DNA of 64,000 nucleotides from Acetatifactor sp. (GTDB taxonomy: Bacteria; Bacillota; Clostridia; Lachnospirales; Lachnospiraceae). Shown here piece after piece: positions 17,457 through 25,678 of the stretch; position 1 is the stretch's first letter, and each line of letters starts with the position of its first letter. The stretch lies in NCBI GenBank assembly GCA_024693365.1, contig JAILLF010000010.1, positions 124,001-188,000 of the forward strand, given 5' to 3'. The translations under genes and the position numbers were made by a program. The notes below the pieces were generated by a model, which saw nothing but the letters and a program-made list of their open reading frames with translations, had not been told where the DNA came from and searched no databases.

Positions 17457-18026
17457 ATGCGTTATCATAATATTACCAAGGATGACATGCTAAACGGAGA
17501 CGGACTTCGCGTTGTCCTTTGGGTTGCCGGTTGTAATCATTGTTGCAAGGATTGCCAAAATCCCATCACTTGGGATCCGGACGGCGGTCTTCTCTTTGAT
17601 GAGAATGCAAAGCAGGAGATCTTTGATCAGCTTGAAAAGTCCTATATTTCCGGGATCACCTTTTCCGGCGGAGATCCCTTGCATCCCTCGAATCGCGCGG
17701 ACGTAAGAGATCTCATGGAAGAGATCAAGGAGAAGTATCCGAAAAAGACAATCTGGCTCTATACCGGCGACGTTTGGGAGAATATTTGGCAATATCCCAT
17801 GATGAAATGCGTAGACGTGCTTGTGGATGGTGAATTCCACGTGGAGGAAAAGGATAATCAGCTTCTTTGGAAAGGCAGCAAGAATCAGCGCGTGATCAAG
17901 GTACAGGAGAGCTTAAAACAAGAAAATCCCCTGGTTCCCGTCCTGCATTGCGGGGATTATTCCAGGGAGCCGGTAAGCGCGCCACAGACGCTAAAGGATG
18001 CCCCCGTGACTTCCTGTCTGATATAA
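17457..18026 (+). CDS. nrdG: Anaerobic ribonucleotide reductase activating protein (radical SAM)
   Basis: Generates the glycyl radical on NrdD using S-adenosylmethionine and a [4Fe-4S] cluster. The cluster motif CxxxCxxC is C26-NHC-C30-KD-C33. The SAM-binding segment is TFSGGDPLHPSNRADV. The 189-residue length is slightly above the usual 160-175, with a tail rich in proline and serine after about residue 165. It starts 50 bases after nrdD and clearly shares its transcript. Confidence 0.96.
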   Translation: MRYHNITKDDMLNGDGLRVVLWVAGCNHCCKDCQNPITWDPDGGLLFDENAKQEIFDQLEKSYISGITFSGGDPLHPSNRADVRDLMEEIKEKYPKKTIWLYTGDVWENIWQYPMMKCVDVLVDGEFHVEEKDNQLLWKGSKNQRVIKVQESLKQENPLVPVLHCGDYSREPVSAPQTLKDAPVTSCLI

Positions 18027-18063
18027 AGGACCGGACGAATGTCAGAAAAAAACGTTTCAAGAC

Positions 18064-18092
18064 TTGTTGTAAAAGAAAAAATTTAATATAAT
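18064..18092 (+). promoter_or_regulatory. Promoter for the dUTPase gene
   Basis: TTGTTG (18064-18069), a 17-base spacer and a perfect TATAAT (18087-18092). Confidence 0.7.
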
Positions 18093-18103
18093 ACAGTTTG
18101 GCT

Positions 18104-18141
18104 TGAGCAAACGAGGTGCTGCAAGGCGTCAAGTTTGCTCA
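18104..18141 (+). other. 5'-leader hairpin upstream of the dUTPase gene
   Basis: TGAGCAAAC (18104-18112) pairs with GTTTGCTCA (18133-18141) around a 20-base loop. It begins about 12 bases after the -10 box, so it would be at the 5' end of the mRNA. No T run follows, so it is not a terminator; a role in transcript stability is possible. Confidence 0.5.
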
Positions 18142-18173
18142 TGTTATTTATGGGAGAATGAGGAGGAGACAAA

Positions 18174-18686
18174 ATGAGACGGATTGCCCAGTTTTTCAAA
18201 GTAAGCAAGGAACAATTCACGAATGCGCTGAGAGAAGAGTTCCCACAGTATTCGGAAAAGGATCTCGAAGAAATCTACGATGAGATAAAGCTTCCAAAGA
18301 GAGCGACGAAGGGAAGCGCGGGATATGATTTTTATGCTCCCTTTTCTTTTAGCCTGACGCCGGGATCCACGATCAAGATCCCTACGGGAATCCGCGTAAA
18401 GATGGAAGAGGACTGGGTGCTGAAAATCTACCCCAGGAGCGGACTTGGCTTCAAGTATCGTCTGCAGATGAATAATACCGTCGGAATTATTGACAGCGAT
18501 TATTATTATTCTGACAATGAAGGGCATATTTTTATAAAGATGACGAATTGTTCGAATGAAGGAAGAACCGTTGAGGTTTCAGCCGGTAGCGGCTTTGCGC
18601 AGGGGATCTTCCTTGAATATGGCATTACCGTTGACGATGACGCGGACGGAATTAGAAACGGTGGCTTTGGAAGTACGACAAAATAA
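18174..18686 (+). CDS. dut: dUTP diphosphatase-family protein
   Basis: Hydrolyses dUTP to dUMP, keeping uracil out of DNA and feeding dTMP synthesis. The five trimeric dUTPase motifs appear in order: AGYDFYAP (motif 1), PRSGLGFK (2), NTVGIIDSDYYYSDNEG (3), GSGFAQGIF (4) and GGFGSTTK (5). A 35-residue N-terminal helical extension (RRIAQFFKVSKEQFTNAL) precedes the core. Motif 3 carries a short insertion before the final glycine, as seen in Clostridia. AGGAGG precedes ATG. Specificity for dUTP over dCTP is inferred from family membership. Confidence 0.9.
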   Translation: MRRIAQFFKVSKEQFTNALREEFPQYSEKDLEEIYDEIKLPKRATKGSAGYDFYAPFSFSLTPGSTIKIPTGIRVKMEEDWVLKIYPRSGLGFKYRLQMNNTVGIIDSDYYYSDNEGHIFIKMTNCSNEGRTVEVSAGSGFAQGIFLEYGITVDDDADGIRNGGFGSTTK

Positions 18687-18706
18687 TTATGGCTGGAGGA
18701 ATTGAA

Positions 18707-19570
18707 ATGTTTTATATTGTTACCGACTCGACGGCTGATCTTCCAAAGGAATTTTTGGAGGAGAATCAAGTAGGCTGCATTTCGCTTAGTTGTGTTTTGG
18801 ACGGAGTGACTTATGGCCAGGGAAAGGAATTAGATCCCAAGTTGTTCTTTGACATGATGCGGAACGGAAAGATGCCGACGACGTCTCAGATCAATCCGCA
18901 GGAGGGATATGCATATTTATCAGGACTTGCAAAAACAGAGAAGGAAATATTGGTATTACCGATTTCCTCCGGTATCAGCGGTACTTATAACAGCATGAGG
19001 ATTGCCGCAGAAGACGTTATGAATGAATACCCGGATTGCAGGATCATCGTAATGGACACGACGTGTGCTTCATTGGGAGAGGGGCTTATGGTATATCGTG
19101 CCGTAAAGCTTCGCGAACAAGGATTGTCGATGGATGAAACCTACGCATGGCTGGAAGAACACAAATTACAATTTGTTCACGTCTTTACGGTAGATGACTT
19201 GTTTCATCTGTTTCGCGGCGGCCGTGTTTCGCGAACGGCGGCGGTGGTCGGAACGCTTGCGGGGATCAAGCCGATGCTTCACGTTAATAATGACGGTAAG
19301 CTGATAAACATAGACAAGATCCGCGGAAGGAAGAAAGCGCTTCATGCCTTGGTTGATTATATGGAAAAGAAGCGTAAAAACTATAATCAATTTGACGACA
19401 TGGTGATGATTAGTCATGGCGATTGCCTTGAGGACGCAGAGTACGTAAGAGACTTGATCAAGGAACGGTTTGGCATACAGAATTTTATGATCAATGCGCT
19501 TAGCCCCGTAATCGGTGCGCATACGGGTCCTGGACTGGTGGCGTTGTTTTTTATGGGTGAGAGCAGATAA
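18707..19570 (+). CDS. DegV-family fatty-acid-binding protein
   Basis: A 287-residue DegV protein; family members bind a long-chain fatty acid, and several (FakB) present it to the FakA kinase. Signatures: YIVTDSTADLP at the N terminus, TTSQINPQEGY, LPISSGISGTYNS, HVFTVDDLFHLFRGGRVSR and IGAHTGPGLVALFFMG at the C terminus. I use ATG 18707, which has GGAGGA 6 bases upstream; an earlier ATG at 18689 would start inside that site. No fakA gene is visible nearby. A long hairpin follows. Confidence 0.92.
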   Translation: MFYIVTDSTADLPKEFLEENQVGCISLSCVLDGVTYGQGKELDPKLFFDMMRNGKMPTTSQINPQEGYAYLSGLAKTEKEILVLPISSGISGTYNSMRIAAEDVMNEYPDCRIIVMDTTCASLGEGLMVYRAVKLREQGLSMDETYAWLEEHKLQFVHVFTVDDLFHLFRGGRVSRTAAVVGTLAGIKPMLHVNNDGKLINIDKIRGRKKALHALVDYMEKKRKNYNQFDDMVMISHGDCLEDAEYVRDLIKERFGIQNFMINALSPVIGAHTGPGLVALFFMGESR

Positions 19571-19581
19571 TAAATTTCCAT

Positions 19582-19645
19582 AAGGGGGACATGCCCAGGG
19601 AAACGTGATGCGTTGGAGAAACGTTTCACCGGGCGCGTCCCCCTT
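19582..19645 (+). repeat. Long imperfect palindrome, REP-like or elongated terminator
   Basis: Arms at 19582-19606 and 19621-19645 are complementary over 25 bases with about four mismatches; the outer nine (AAGGGGGAC/GTCCCCCTT) and inner seven (GAAACGT/ACGTTTC) pair perfectly around a 14-base loop. Only TTTAA follows, a poor T run. It sits between degV and cotJA. Sequences of the GGGGGACATGCCC type are common dispersed palindromes in Clostridia. Confidence 0.6.
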
Positions 19646-19718
19646 TAATGCTTTTGTAACCAAATGAAAAGGACGGCATATGAATAAGATATAAAAACAG
19701 AAAGGATCATAGGCTCGA

Positions 19719-19898
19719 ATGACGGATTATCAGGATTACGCAGGCGTTGGCGCGTGGAAGAATCGTCCGCTGGCCATGGCGTACTTCGAAATGCAACGCT
19801 TCGACAAGGTATATGATGACTTGGAAAAGGCATATCGCATTGGAACGATCTTTCCCGACTTAAACAAGCCCTTCACGGGGAGGAGGTGCGAAGCATGA
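19719..19898 (+). CDS. cotJA: Spore coat protein CotJA
   Basis: A 59-residue protein beginning MTDYQDYAGVGAWKNRPLAM with VYDDLEKAYRIGTIFPDLNKPF, the hallmark of CotJA (inner coat of the endospore; made in the mother cell under SigE control in Bacillus). The GTIFPDLNKPF block is the most conserved part of the family. Its stop overlaps the cotJB start (ATGA at 19895-19898). The frame is intact. It is the first gene of a three-gene cotJ cluster. Confidence 0.9.
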   Translation: MTDYQDYAGVGAWKNRPLAMAYFEMQRFDKVYDDLEKAYRIGTIFPDLNKPFTGRRCEA

Positions 19899-20149
19899 AC
19901 GGAAAGGATCAACTCCTTTTTAACATTGGCGTTGTAGATTTTACGATGGTGGATCTTGGACTGTTCTTGGATGCGCATCCCACGGATCAAAAGGCGCTTG
20001 AGTATTATCAGCATTATGCGCAAATCAAAAAGCAACTGTGCAGGGAATTTGGAAAGAAATATTATCCGCTCACGATGGCGGAAGCAGATTCAGACAAAAA
20101 ATGGAGCTGGGGAGACGCGCCTCTTCCCTGGGAAGGGGGATGCGCTTAA
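19895..20149 (+). CDS. cotJB: Spore coat protein CotJB
   Basis: An 84-residue protein with the CotJB pattern: NIGVVDFTMVDLGLFLDAHPTDQKALEYY, then WSWGDAPLPWEGGCA at the C terminus. I choose ATG 19895, with GGGAGGAGG about 8 bases upstream, over the GTG at 19886. It overlaps cotJA by 4 bases and cotJC by one base (TAATG at 20147-20151). Translational coupling of all three is likely. Confidence 0.9.
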   Translation: MNGKDQLLFNIGVVDFTMVDLGLFLDAHPTDQKALEYYQHYAQIKKQLCREFGKKYYPLTMAEADSDKKWSWGDAPLPWEGGCA

Positions 20150-20769
20150 TGTGGAATTATGAAAAAAGATTGCAATTTCCGGTGAATATCAAGGAACCCA
20201 ACGCAAAACTGGCACAGATCATTATCTCTCAGTATGACGGACCGGATGGAGAGATGGGTGCCAGCATGCGATATCTTTCCCAAAGATATGCAATGCCCTG
20301 CAGGGAAATTGGGGGCCTTCTTACGGATATTGGAACCGAGGAGCTTGCACACCTGGAAATGGTGGCGACGATCATCCATCAGCTAACGCGAAATCTTTCG
20401 ATGGAAGAGATTGAGCGAAGCGGGTTTGATAAGTATTACGTAGATCATACGCTTGGGATCTGGCCGCAGGCGGCAGGCGGAGTGCCCTTTAATGCCTGTG
20501 AGTTTCAGAGTAAGGGTGACGTGATCACGGACCTGAGCGAAGACATGGCTGCAGAACAAAAAGCAAGAACCACTTACGACAACATTTTACGACTGATCAA
20601 AGAGCCGGACGTATGTGAGCCGATCAAATTCTTAAGGGAAAGAGAGATTGTGCATTATCAACGTTTTGGAGAAGCGCTCCGAATGGCCACGGATAAGCTG
20701 AATGAAAAGAATTTCTACGCCTTCAATCCAGGCTTTGACAAGTGCGAAAATTCCAATGGATCGTTCTAA
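20149..20769 (+). CDS. cotJC: Spore coat protein CotJC, manganese-catalase family
   Basis: A 206-residue ferritin-like four-helix protein of the manganese-catalase family, packaged with CotJA and CotJB in the spore coat. The likely dimanganese ligands are visible: Glu in DGEMGASMRY, E-ELAH-L-E in TEELAHLEMV, Glu in AAEQKAR and REIVHYQRFGEA. The start MWNYEKRLQFPVNIKEPN is typical of CotJC. ATG 20140 is an alternative start three codons upstream. All frames in the cotJ cluster are open, in contrast to the broken spoIVA 11 kb away. Confidence 0.92.
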   Translation: MWNYEKRLQFPVNIKEPNAKLAQIIISQYDGPDGEMGASMRYLSQRYAMPCREIGGLLTDIGTEELAHLEMVATIIHQLTRNLSMEEIERSGFDKYYVDHTLGIWPQAAGGVPFNACEFQSKGDVITDLSEDMAAEQKARTTYDNILRLIKEPDVCEPIKFLREREIVHYQRFGEALRMATDKLNEKNFYAFNPGFDKCENSNGSF

Positions 20770-20821
20770 AAGAATGACGGATGCATAAGATAAATCCACA
20801 GAACCACGTGGGGGCATGCTT

Positions 20822-22258
20822 ATGATTGCCGGTTGGATCAAAGAAATAAGAGATTTTGTATGGGGGCCATGGCTTCTTACGTTTTTACTCGGAACGGGAA
20901 CGTACTTATGCATTTTGCTTCGGGGACTTCCCGTAAGAAAGCTGCTGCGGGCCGTGAAAATGGCGTTGGATAAGACGGAAGCGGAATCCCCAGAGGGCAT
21001 ATCTTCCTTTTCGAGTCTGGCGACGGAACTGGCTGCAACCATTGGAACCGGAAACGTCGTTGGCGTAACCATGGCAATGACTGCCGGCGGACCAGGCGCG
21101 CTTCTCTGGATGATGATCTCTGCATTGATCGGGCTTTCCACAAAGCTAACGGAGAGTACGCTTAGCGTAAAATACAGGGTAAAGGACGGATCAGGGCTCC
21201 CGAAGGGAGGTCCCATGATCACTCTTTCCAAGGCGTTTCCCCTGCCAAAGGCTGGAAAAGTATTGGCAGGGTGTTATGCCTTTTTTGCGGTACTTTGTTC
21301 CCTGGGGATGGGGAATGCGGTACAAGCGAGTTCGATAGCATCCTCCTTTCACGCTACGTTTGGCTGGGATGCAAAAAACGTTGGAGTGATTCTTGCAATG
21401 CTTACGTTGTTCGCGGTTACGGGAGGCATGAAACGAATCTCTAAGATCTCAACGTATCTGGTCCCTGCCATGGGGGCAATCTACGTCGCTGGATGTCTTG
21501 GAATCATTGCGTATCACTGGCAAAATCTGCTCCCGGGATTGAGATGCATCATCATTGGTGCGTTTTCGCCAAGGGCAGTGTCGGGAGGCATGTTTGGAAC
21601 AATAACGGCCTCATGGATCAGAAGTCTTAACGCCGGAGTATCTTGCGGACTGTTTTCCAATGAGGCGGGACTTGGCGCGGGCGGGATCAGTGCTGCGGCA
21701 TCATCGGAAGAAGATCCGGTAAAACAAGGCTGGATCAGCACTTCGGCGGTGTTTTTTGACACCATGGTAATTTGCGTGATCACGGGAATTGCATACGCAT
21801 GCAGCGGAGTGGCAAAGAAGGCGCAGGAGGGGGAGCTTCTTCTGAGGAGCGGCTTAAAAGCGGATCCGTCTGATGGCGCTGACCTGATGATTGCTGCATT
21901 TGAAACGACTTTTGGACGATATGGCGGTGCCGTCCTTGGCACTTGCATTGCGCTGTTCGCTTTTGCAACCATACTTGGATGGGCGGTACAGGGACAGGCT
22001 GCGTTTGCTTATCTATTTGGAGAAAAAAGGACTTGGTTTTACCAAGCCGTCTATTCACTTGTTGCATTTATCGGAGCGACCGCCGGGTTGGGGATTCTGT
22101 GGACGGCATCTGACGCCGCAAACGGGCTTTTGACCATCTCAAACCTAATCTGTCTATGGGTTTTGGGACCAAAGGTCTGCAAGGAAATCCTTGCATGGGA
22201 GATAACGCACGGGAGTTCTTCCGGGCCGGCAAAAAGGTTCTTTCGAAATCATGGTTGA
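20822..22258 (+). CDS. Alanine/glycine:sodium symporter (AGCS family)
   Basis: A 478-residue inner-membrane transporter that imports alanine or glycine with sodium. AGCS signatures: GPWLLTFLLGTGTYL at the first helix, FSSLATELAATIGTGNVVGVTMAM (substrate/sodium-binding helix), GTITASWIRSLNAGVSCGLFSNEAGLGAGG (helix 6 motif) and the WAVQGQAAFAYLFG region. About 11 helices. Of two in-frame ATGs, 20822 has GGGGG at a suitable 7-base distance, while 20816 is too close. The last codons overlap the miaB -35 box. Confidence 0.93.
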   Translation: MIAGWIKEIRDFVWGPWLLTFLLGTGTYLCILLRGLPVRKLLRAVKMALDKTEAESPEGISSFSSLATELAATIGTGNVVGVTMAMTAGGPGALLWMMISALIGLSTKLTESTLSVKYRVKDGSGLPKGGPMITLSKAFPLPKAGKVLAGCYAFFAVLCSLGMGNAVQASSIASSFHATFGWDAKNVGVILAMLTLFAVTGGMKRISKISTYLVPAMGAIYVAGCLGIIAYHWQNLLPGLRCIIIGAFSPRAVSGGMFGTITASWIRSLNAGVSCGLFSNEAGLGAGGISAAASSEEDPVKQGWISTSAVFFDTMVICVITGIAYACSGVAKKAQEGELLLRSGLKADPSDGADLMIAAFETTFGRYGGAVLGTCIALFAFATILGWAVQGQAAFAYLFGEKRTWFYQAVYSLVAFIGATAGLGILWTASDAANGLLTISNLICLWVLGPKVCKEILAWEITHGSSSGPAKRFFRNHG

Positions 22259-22283
22259 AATAATGTTTTTCGTAAGGTATACT
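22255..22283 (+). promoter_or_regulatory. Promoter of miaB
   Basis: TTGAAA (22255-22260), a 17-base spacer and TATACT (22278-22283). The -35 box contains the stop codon of the upstream symporter. Confidence 0.75.
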
Positions 22284-22315
22284 TTGGGGTAGTATTTTCA
22301 GAAAGAGGAAGAGAA

Positions 22316-23809
22316 ATGTATGATTTTATCGATTTGGACCGGATTGACTTAAGTGCGGAAGCTCCTTCAAAGGAGCCGGAGCGTCAATACTATTTCATGG
22401 CAAAGCTGCGGGAGTTTGTTGCGAGAGAGGGAAATCGCCTTGGACGTAAACTCACGGCCTGCGTGGTGACGTTTGGCTGTCAGATGAATGCGAAAGATTC
22501 TGAAAAGCTTTCCGGAATACTGAAAAAGACAGGATACGTGCTGACGGATGACGAGAACGCGGATTTTGTGATTTATAATACCTGCACGGTCAGGGATAAC
22601 GCAAATCAAAAGGTTTACGGAAGGCTTGGTGTATTAAACGGATATAAGAAAAAGAATCCGGCGATGAAGATTGCCCTTTGCGGCTGCATGACGCAGGAGA
22701 AGACGGTGATCGAAAAATTACGCGAAAGCTATCCCTTTGTTGACCTTGTGTTTGGAACGCATAATCTGTTTACGTTTGCAGAGCTGGCATACAGGGCAAA
22801 TCAGGAAAAGAAAATGGTTGTCGACGTATGGGAGGGAACGGATCGCATCGTGGAGGATCTTCCTTCCGAGAGAAAGTATCCCTTTAAGTCCGGCGTAAAC
22901 ATTATGTTTGGCTGTAATAATTTTTGCAGCTACTGCATTGTGCCCTACGTAAGGGGCAGGGAGAGAAGCCGCGACGCAAAGGAAATCCTTCGCGAGATCG
23001 AGCGACTGGTGGAGGATGGCGTCGTTGAGGTTATGCTTCTTGGCCAAAACGTGAATTCCTACGGAAAGAACCTGGAAAACGGCATCTCCTTTGCACAGCT
23101 CTTGCGGGAAGTGGAAAAGATAGAGGGCTTAAAGCGCATACGCTTTATGACCTCGCATCCTAAGGATTTGTCAGACGAACTGATCCAGGTTATGAAGGAA
23201 TCAAAGAAAATCTGCAGACATTTGCATCTGCCGCTGCAATCGGGATCAACGAAGATCCTGCAGGCCATGAACAGAAGATATACCAAGGAACAGTATCTGG
23301 CGCTGGCGGAAAAGATTAGGCAAGAGATTCCTGACGTGGCACTCACGACGGATATCATTGTGGGATTCCCCGGTGAGACGAGGGAGGACGTGCAGGACAC
23401 CATCGACGTCATCCAAAAAGTACGGTATGACAATGCTTTTACGTTCATCTATTCCAAAAGAACGGGAACCCCTGCGGCTGCCATGGAACAGGTCCCTGAG
23501 GATCAGGTCCACGAGGAATTTGACAAAGTGCTAAAATGCGTTCAAGACACTGCGCGGATGCGCGTAAAAAGATACGAAGGACAAGTGATGGAAGCCCTTG
23601 TGGAAGAAATCAATGAAGGAAGTAATTCAGCAGAAGCATTAAGGGAATTAAATGCAGGGCCGGATGAGATTTTGCTCACGGGCAGGCTCTCCAACAATAC
23701 CATTGTCCATTTCCCGGGCAGGGCAGACCAGGTGGGGACGCTTGTAATGGTAAAACTTGAAGAATGCAGAGGCTTTTATTACCTGGGTCGGATCGTGAGC
23801 GGAAAATAA
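22316..23809 (+). CDS. miaB: tRNA-i6A37 methylthiotransferase MiaB
   Basis: Radical-SAM enzyme that adds a methylthio group to N6-isopentenyladenosine-37 in tRNAs reading UNN codons, acting after MiaA (30.4 kb in this window). Domains: N-terminal UPF0004 domain with cluster cysteines (C49/C55, and CTVRDNA, CGCMTQEK), a radical SAM core with C200-NNF-C204-SY-C207, and a C-terminal TRAM domain from about residue 430. The extra 45 N-terminal residues (MYDFIDLDRIDLSAEAP) are typical for Lachnospiraceae. GAGGAAGAG precedes ATG. Confidence 0.97.
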   Translation: MYDFIDLDRIDLSAEAPSKEPERQYYFMAKLREFVAREGNRLGRKLTACVVTFGCQMNAKDSEKLSGILKKTGYVLTDDENADFVIYNTCTVRDNANQKVYGRLGVLNGYKKKNPAMKIALCGCMTQEKTVIEKLRESYPFVDLVFGTHNLFTFAELAYRANQEKKMVVDVWEGTDRIVEDLPSERKYPFKSGVNIMFGCNNFCSYCIVPYVRGRERSRDAKEILREIERLVEDGVVEVMLLGQNVNSYGKNLENGISFAQLLREVEKIEGLKRIRFMTSHPKDLSDELIQVMKESKKICRHLHLPLQSGSTKILQAMNRRYTKEQYLALAEKIRQEIPDVALTTDIIVGFPGETREDVQDTIDVIQKVRYDNAFTFIYSKRTGTPAAAMEQVPEDQVHEEFDKVLKCVQDTARMRVKRYEGQVMEALVEEINEGSNSAEALRELNAGPDEILLTGRLSNNTIVHFPGRADQVGTLVMVKLEECRGFYYLGRIVSGK

Positions 23810-23834
23810 TTTACCCGTGCATTTAAAAAAGTGC

Positions 23835-23863
23835 TTGCATTTCCATATACTTCGCATTAGAAT
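23835..23863 (+). promoter_or_regulatory. Promoter of the SulP transporter
   Basis: TTGCAT (23835-23840), a 17-base spacer and TAGAAT (23858-23863), 41 bases before the start codon. Confidence 0.65.
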
Positions 23864-23904
23864 GTGTCGTGGCTTTGAAAGTTGTTGATTAGGAGTGCAT
23901 ACTA

Positions 23905-25560
23905 ATGAATTATCTTAAACCTAAGCTCTTTTCCGTGATGAAAACTTATACGTTGCAGCAATTTGGAAAGGACGTGGTTGCGGGCGTGATCGTTGCAATC
24001 ATTGCGCTTCCCCTGTCCATAGCGCTGGCAATTGCATCGGGCGTTGGACCGGAAGCAGGTATTTATACGGCGATTATAGCGGGATTTCTTGTATCATTCT
24101 TAGGCGGAAGCAGGGTGCAGATTGCGGGACCAACGGCGGCATTTGCGACAATCGTTGCCGGAATTGTCATGAAGGACGGAATGGACGGTCTGATCATTGC
24201 CACCATTATGGCAGGATTTCTATTGATCTTCATGGGTTTTTTCAGGTTTGGCAATTTGCTGAAATTCATACCGTTTACGATCACGACCGGATTCACTGCA
24301 GGCATTGCCGTGACGCTGTTTATCGGTCAGATCAAGGATTTTGCCGGAATCGTGTACGAACATGGCGAAAAGCCGATCGAGACGGCTGAAAAAGTGGAGG
24401 CGATCGTTGCGAATTTAGGGACGATCAACTGGATGGGCGTACTCATCGGAGGCGTTGCGCTGGCAATATTGATCATCTGGCCCAAATTTGTAAAAAAAGT
24501 TCCAGGTTCTTTGGTGGCTGTGATCGTAACCGCAGCACTTGTAGAGTGCCTGGATTTAGACGTCAATACCATCGGGAAGGCATTTACCAATATCCGGACG
24601 GGTTTGCCCGGATTTGCACTCAGCACTTCCCTGCTTGACATAAATTTGATGCGGGAACAGCTTCCAAACGCAGCGACCATTGCCATACTTGCAGGCATCG
24701 AGTCCTTACTTTCTGCGGTTGTTGCAGACAGCATGATTGGGTCTAAGCATTTGCCCAACATGGAGCTAATTGCACAGGGCGTTGCTAACATTGGATCGGT
24801 ATGCTTTGGCGGAATTCCCGCAACCGGTGCCATCGCGAGAACTGCCGCAAACATTAAAAATGGTGGGCGTACGCCCGTTTCCGGAATGGTTCATTCCTTG
24901 ACGCTTGTAATCGTCGTATTGTTTTTGATGCCGCTTGCAAAGCTGATTCCCATGCCCTGTATCGCGGCGATTTTGTTCCAGGTGGCTTACAACATGAGCG
25001 GATGGAAGACCTTTGTTAAGCTCTGCAAGTCTTCACCGATGAGCGACGTGCTGGTGCTGGTGACGACGTTTGCCCTGACCGTTATCTTTGACCTGGTAGT
25101 TGCCATTGAGGTAGGTATTGTGCTGGCCGCAATCCTGTTTATGAAGAGAATGAGCGACGTGGCACAGGTGGAAGGTTGGAAGGACGTGGATGAGGAAAAT
25201 GATCCGGAGAGCATTAATCTCCGAACGGTTCCCGATCACGTGATGGTTTATGAGATCTCAGGCCCCATGTTTTTTGCTGCAGCCGGTAAAATCCTGGACA
25301 TTTCCTACAAGGAAGACACAAAGGTCCTGGTTCTTCGAATGAGAAGTGTTACCGCACTTGACGCGACGGCACTTCGCAATTTGGAGCAGCTTTATGATGA
25401 CTGTAAGGAGAAGGGAATTAAAATGGTCTTTTCTCACGTGAACAAGCAGCCCATGAAGGTTTTCCAAAAGGCGAAATTTGATCAAAAGGTCGGGAAGGAA
25501 TTTTTTGCCCCTCACATTGATGATGCGCTGGCACGAGCGAGAGAGCTGGCGAAGTCTTAA
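23905..25560 (+). CDS. SulP-family anion permease with C-terminal STAS domain
   Basis: A 551-residue SLC26/SulP transporter for an inorganic or carboxylic anion (sulfate, bicarbonate or dicarboxylate). The N-terminal DVVAGVIVAIIALPLSIALAIASGVGPEAGIY signature is clear, followed by FLGGSRVQIAGPTAAF and the GSKHLPNMELIAQGVANIGSVCFGGIPATGAIARTAANIKNGGRTPVSGM block. About 10-14 helices are followed by a cytoplasmic STAS domain (residues about 440-545, with VLRMRSVTALDATALRNLE, where the conserved D-A-T/S-A sits). The substrate cannot be told from sequence. A weak GGAGTGC ribosome site precedes ATG. Confidence 0.93.
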   Translation: MNYLKPKLFSVMKTYTLQQFGKDVVAGVIVAIIALPLSIALAIASGVGPEAGIYTAIIAGFLVSFLGGSRVQIAGPTAAFATIVAGIVMKDGMDGLIIATIMAGFLLIFMGFFRFGNLLKFIPFTITTGFTAGIAVTLFIGQIKDFAGIVYEHGEKPIETAEKVEAIVANLGTINWMGVLIGGVALAILIIWPKFVKKVPGSLVAVIVTAALVECLDLDVNTIGKAFTNIRTGLPGFALSTSLLDINLMREQLPNAATIAILAGIESLLSAVVADSMIGSKHLPNMELIAQGVANIGSVCFGGIPATGAIARTAANIKNGGRTPVSGMVHSLTLVIVVLFLMPLAKLIPMPCIAAILFQVAYNMSGWKTFVKLCKSSPMSDVLVLVTTFALTVIFDLVVAIEVGIVLAAILFMKRMSDVAQVEGWKDVDEENDPESINLRTVPDHVMVYEISGPMFFAAAGKILDISYKEDTKVLVLRMRSVTALDATALRNLEQLYDDCKEKGIKMVFSHVNKQPMKVFQKAKFDQKVGKEFFAPHIDDALARARELAKS

Positions 25561-25626
25561 ACTTGAGAAAAGTGATCGTTATTTAGAGAGAAAAAAGTAT
25601 ACAGAAACAAAATGTTGTGGTAAAAT

Positions 25627-25670
25627 ATTGGCGGAGCGCAATTTCTAGTGTGCCCCGCCAATTTCTTTTT
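25627..25670 (+). terminator. Intrinsic terminator directly upstream of mutS
   Basis: ATTGGCGG (25627-25634) pairs with CCGCCAAT (25655-25662), followed by TTCTTTTT. It ends only 8 bases before the first mutS ATG, so it either terminates the sulP transcript and leaves mutS needing readthrough, or acts as an attenuator. Confidence 0.75.
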
Positions 25671-25678
25671 GGAAATCA

